64,000 nt of DNA, taken from Streptomyces brevispora. GTDB lineage: Bacteria > Actinomycetota > Actinomycetes > Streptomycetales > Streptomycetaceae. Of the stretch, positions 62,033 to 64,000 are shown in pieces. The stretch is from contig NZ_VIWW01000001.1 in assembly GCF_007829885.1 (NCBI RefSeq), positions 682,001-746,000 on the forward strand, in the 5' to 3' direction. Positions within the stretch are counted from its first letter, which is position 1, and each line of letters opens with the position of its first letter. The notes below the pieces were generated by a model that was not told the origin of the DNA, did not search any database, and saw only the letters and a list, made by a program, of their open reading frames with translations. The translations under genes and the position numbers were made by a program.

Positions 62033-62955
62033 CACGCGCCACGCGCAGGAAGGCGTACGGGGTCAAGAGCGCCCCGTACGTCTTCCTGGTCCCCGCCACC
62101 GCGCTCTTCCTGCTCTTCTTCGCCCTGCCCATCGGATACGCGCTCTACCTCAGCTTCCGCCGGACCGAGGTCAGCGGCCTCGGCCTGGGCAAGGGCGCCC
62201 GCACGGAGATCTGGGCCGGTCTGGCCAACTACACCGAAGCGCTCTCCGACTCCGAACTGCTCCACGGCGCACTGCGCATCCTCGGCTACGGCGCGATCGT
62301 CGTCCCGGTGATGCTCGGACTGGCCCTGCTGTTCGCCCTGCTCCTGGACACCGAACGGCTCCGGCTGCGCGGCTTCACCCGGCTGGCGATCTTCCTCCCG
62401 TACGCCATCCCGGGGGTGGTCGCCGCACTGATGTGGGGCTTCCTCTACCTGCCGGACGTCAGCCCGTTCTACTTCCTGCTGGACAAGGCAGGTCTGCCGC
62501 AGCCCGGCCTGCTCGACGGCGGACCGCTCTACCTCGCCCTGGCCAACATCGCGGTCTGGGGCGGCACCGGCTTCAACATGATCGTGATCTACACCTCGTT
62601 GCGGGCGATCCCCGCCGAGATCTTCGAGGCGGCCCGGCTGGACGGCTGCTCGCAGTGGCAGATCGCGCTCCGCATCAAGATCCCGATGGTGGCGCCCTCG
62701 CTGGTGCTGACGTTCTTCTTCTCGATCATCGCGACACTCCAGGTGTTCAACGAACCGACGACGCTGAAGCCGCTCACCAACTCCCTCTCCAGCACCTGGA
62801 GTCCGCTGATGAAGGTCTATCAGGACGCCTTCGTCAACAACGACATCTATGCGGCCGCCGCCCAGGCGGTCATCATCGCCGTCGCCACCCTGACCCTGTC
62901 CTTCGGCTTCCTCAAGGCGGCCAACTCCCGTACGAAGCAGGGGGACCATCAGTGA
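62029..62955 (+). CDS. carbohydrate ABC transporter permease 1 (MalF-like)
   Basis: 308 residues with six helices and the EAA loop EIFEAARLDGCSQWQIALRI. GTG start inside the lipoprotein stop. Forms the membrane channel with permease 2. No ATPase gene follows; streptomycetes usually share MsiK for such importers (established for the group, not shown here). Confidence 0.92.
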   Translation: MTRATRRKAYGVKSAPYVFLVPATALFLLFFALPIGYALYLSFRRTEVSGLGLGKGARTEIWAGLANYTEALSDSELLHGALRILGYGAIVVPVMLGLALLFALLLDTERLRLRGFTRLAIFLPYAIPGVVAALMWGFLYLPDVSPFYFLLDKAGLPQPGLLDGGPLYLALANIAVWGGTGFNMIVIYTSLRAIPAEIFEAARLDGCSQWQIALRIKIPMVAPSLVLTFFFSIIATLQVFNEPTTLKPLTNSLSSTWSPLMKVYQDAFVNNDIYAAAAQAVIIAVATLTLSFGFLKAANSRTKQGDHQ

Positions 62956-63818
62956 CCACGCAGCTCGTCCGGCCGCTGCCCACGGCCCCCCGCCGGTTCG
63001 CCCTCGTGCCCACGGCGGCCCTGCTGCTCGGCGCCCTGTACTGCCTGCTGCCCGTCGCCTGGGTGCTGGTCGCCTCGACCAAGTCCGGCAGCGAACTGTT
63101 CTCCACCTTCACCTTCCTGCCCGGCACCGGGTTCGCGGACAACGTCTCCGAGCTCTCCGCGTACCGGGACGGGGTGTACTGGAAGTGGATGGTCAACTCG
63201 GCCTTCTACGCCGGAGCCGGCGCCCTGCTGTCCACGGCCGTGTCCGCGATATCGGGGTACGCCCTGGCCGTGTACCGGTTCCGCGGCAAGGAGAGCATCT
63301 TCAACATCCTGCTGGCCGGGGTGCTGATGCCGCCGGTGATCCTCGCCGTACCGCAGTACCTGCTGCTGGCGAAGGCCGACTTGACCGACTCGTATCTCTC
63401 GGTCCTGCTGCCGGTGATCCTCTCTCCGTACGGGGTGTACCTCGCCCGGATCTATGCGGCGGCCGCCGTGCCGGGCGATGTGATCGAGGCCGGGCGGATG
63501 GACGGCGGCAGCGAGTGGCGCATCTTCCGGACCATCGCACTGCCGATGATGCTGCCCGGCCTGGTGACCGTCTTCCTCTTCCAGTTCGTCGCGATCTGGA
63601 ACAACTTCCTGCTGCCGTACATCATGCTCGGCGACGACGAGAAGTTCCCGGTCACGCTGGGGCTCTACACCCTTCTCCAGCAGGGCTCCACCACTCCGGC
63701 CCTCTATACCCTGGTGATCACGGGGGCGCTCCTGGCGATCGTCCCGCTGATCGCCCTGTTCCTGGTCATTCAGCGTTTCTGGAGCCTCGACCTGCTCTCC
63801 GGCGCCGTAAAGTCCTGA
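62952..63818 (+). CDS. carbohydrate ABC transporter permease 2 (MalG-like)
   Basis: 288 residues with six helices and the EAA loop DVIEAGRMDGGSEWRIFRTI. GTG 62952 overlaps the previous stop by 4 nt. The lacI-type gene starts 41 nt downstream. Confidence 0.92.
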   Translation: MTTQLVRPLPTAPRRFALVPTAALLLGALYCLLPVAWVLVASTKSGSELFSTFTFLPGTGFADNVSELSAYRDGVYWKWMVNSAFYAGAGALLSTAVSAISGYALAVYRFRGKESIFNILLAGVLMPPVILAVPQYLLLAKADLTDSYLSVLLPVILSPYGVYLARIYAAAAVPGDVIEAGRMDGGSEWRIFRTIALPMMLPGLVTVFLFQFVAIWNNFLLPYIMLGDDEKFPVTLGLYTLLQQGSTTPALYTLVITGALLAIVPLIALFLVIQRFWSLDLLSGAVKS

Positions 63819-63859
63819 CGGGCCCCGCCAGGACACCACTTGATGAAAGATCACGCACC

Positions 63860-64000
63860 ATGAGCCGCACAGAACAGACCGGTACGGGACGCCGCCGGCC
63901 ACCGACGATCCACGATGTGGCGCGGGAGGCCGGAGTCTCGCGCGGCACGGTCTCGCGGGTGCTCAACGGCGGCCACAACGTCAGCCCGGCCGCACTCGAC
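63860..64000 (+). CDS. LacI family transcriptional regulator (partial, N-terminus)
   Basis: The first 47 residues are present: MSRTEQTGTGRRRPP, then the LacI HTH TIHDVAREAGVSRGTVSRVL and NGGHNVSPAAL. The sugar-binding domain lies beyond the window. It is very likely the repressor of the transporter/galactosidase pair through the palindrome at 60651. Confidence 0.92.
   Translation, partial: MSRTEQTGTGRRRPPTIHDVAREAGVSRGTVSRVLNGGHNVSPAALD

Overview
The window is high-GC chromosomal DNA of a Streptomyces-type actinomycete. The evidence is codon bias (third positions almost all G/C), many GTG starts, 4-nt start/stop overlaps, GGAGG ribosome sites, an ectABCD ectoine cluster, a class E sortase-type LAETG surface protein, and a cobalamin locus flanked by a Pit phosphate transporter as in Streptomyces (gene order recalled from memory, not searched). 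No rRNA, tRNA, CRISPR array, phage or insertion sequence was seen. The left end cuts moaA and the right end cuts a lacI-type gene.

Layout. 0-4.4 kb: moaA (partial), an acetate-type sodium symporter with its DUF485 partner, and a secreted subtilisin. 4.4-7.1 kb: a leftward operon of a fatty-acid-hydroxylase-like membrane protein, a YhhN lysoplasmalogenase and a zinc alcohol dehydrogenase, which together suggest ether-lipid turnover. 7.25-7.82 kb: a broken NACHT/LRR-type gene. 7.8-13.6 kb: a leftward operon (acetoacetate-decarboxylase-like, SDR, two amidohydrolases, VIT1) facing a TetR regulator, with an exact palindromic operator between them. 13.6-18.5 kb: DEDDh exonuclease-BRCT fusion, a small Cys-rich protein, SURF1, GH15 hydrolase and an atypical SDR. 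18.6-22 kb: an envelope-stress group (AmaP, DUF6286, two Asp23 proteins, a small membrane protein) and a divergent Asp23-like protein with a collagen-like tail. 22-29.7 kb: enoyl-CoA hydratase, small HTH protein, ABC-F protein with a possible leader peptide, VOC protein, HEAT-like protein, alpha/beta hydrolase and class II aldolase.

29.8-49.7 kb: a PHO-box-preceded phosphate transporter and small membrane protein, then a cobalamin riboswitch and the tightly coupled run cobD-cobQ-cobN-chlID-cobO-cobB-cobI. A ZIP transporter gene follows on the opposite strand, and then cobM-cobL-cbiG/cobJ-cbiX-cobC-like. The pathway mixes late-cobalt (CobN) and early-cobalt-type (CbiG, CbiX) proteins, and several steps (CobA, CobG, CobH, CobF, CobK, CobU/S/T) are not encoded here.

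49.8-64 kb: LAETG-anchored surface protein, amidohydrolase, class V aminotransferase, ectABCD (ectoine and 5-hydroxyectoine), a VOC/mycothiol-isomerase-like fusion, and a GH42 beta-galactosidase facing a sugar ABC transporter (binding protein and two permeases, no ATPase). A LacI-type operator lies on the transporter promoter and the lacI-type gene runs off the end. Strong hairpin terminators close most transcription units and are listed individually.
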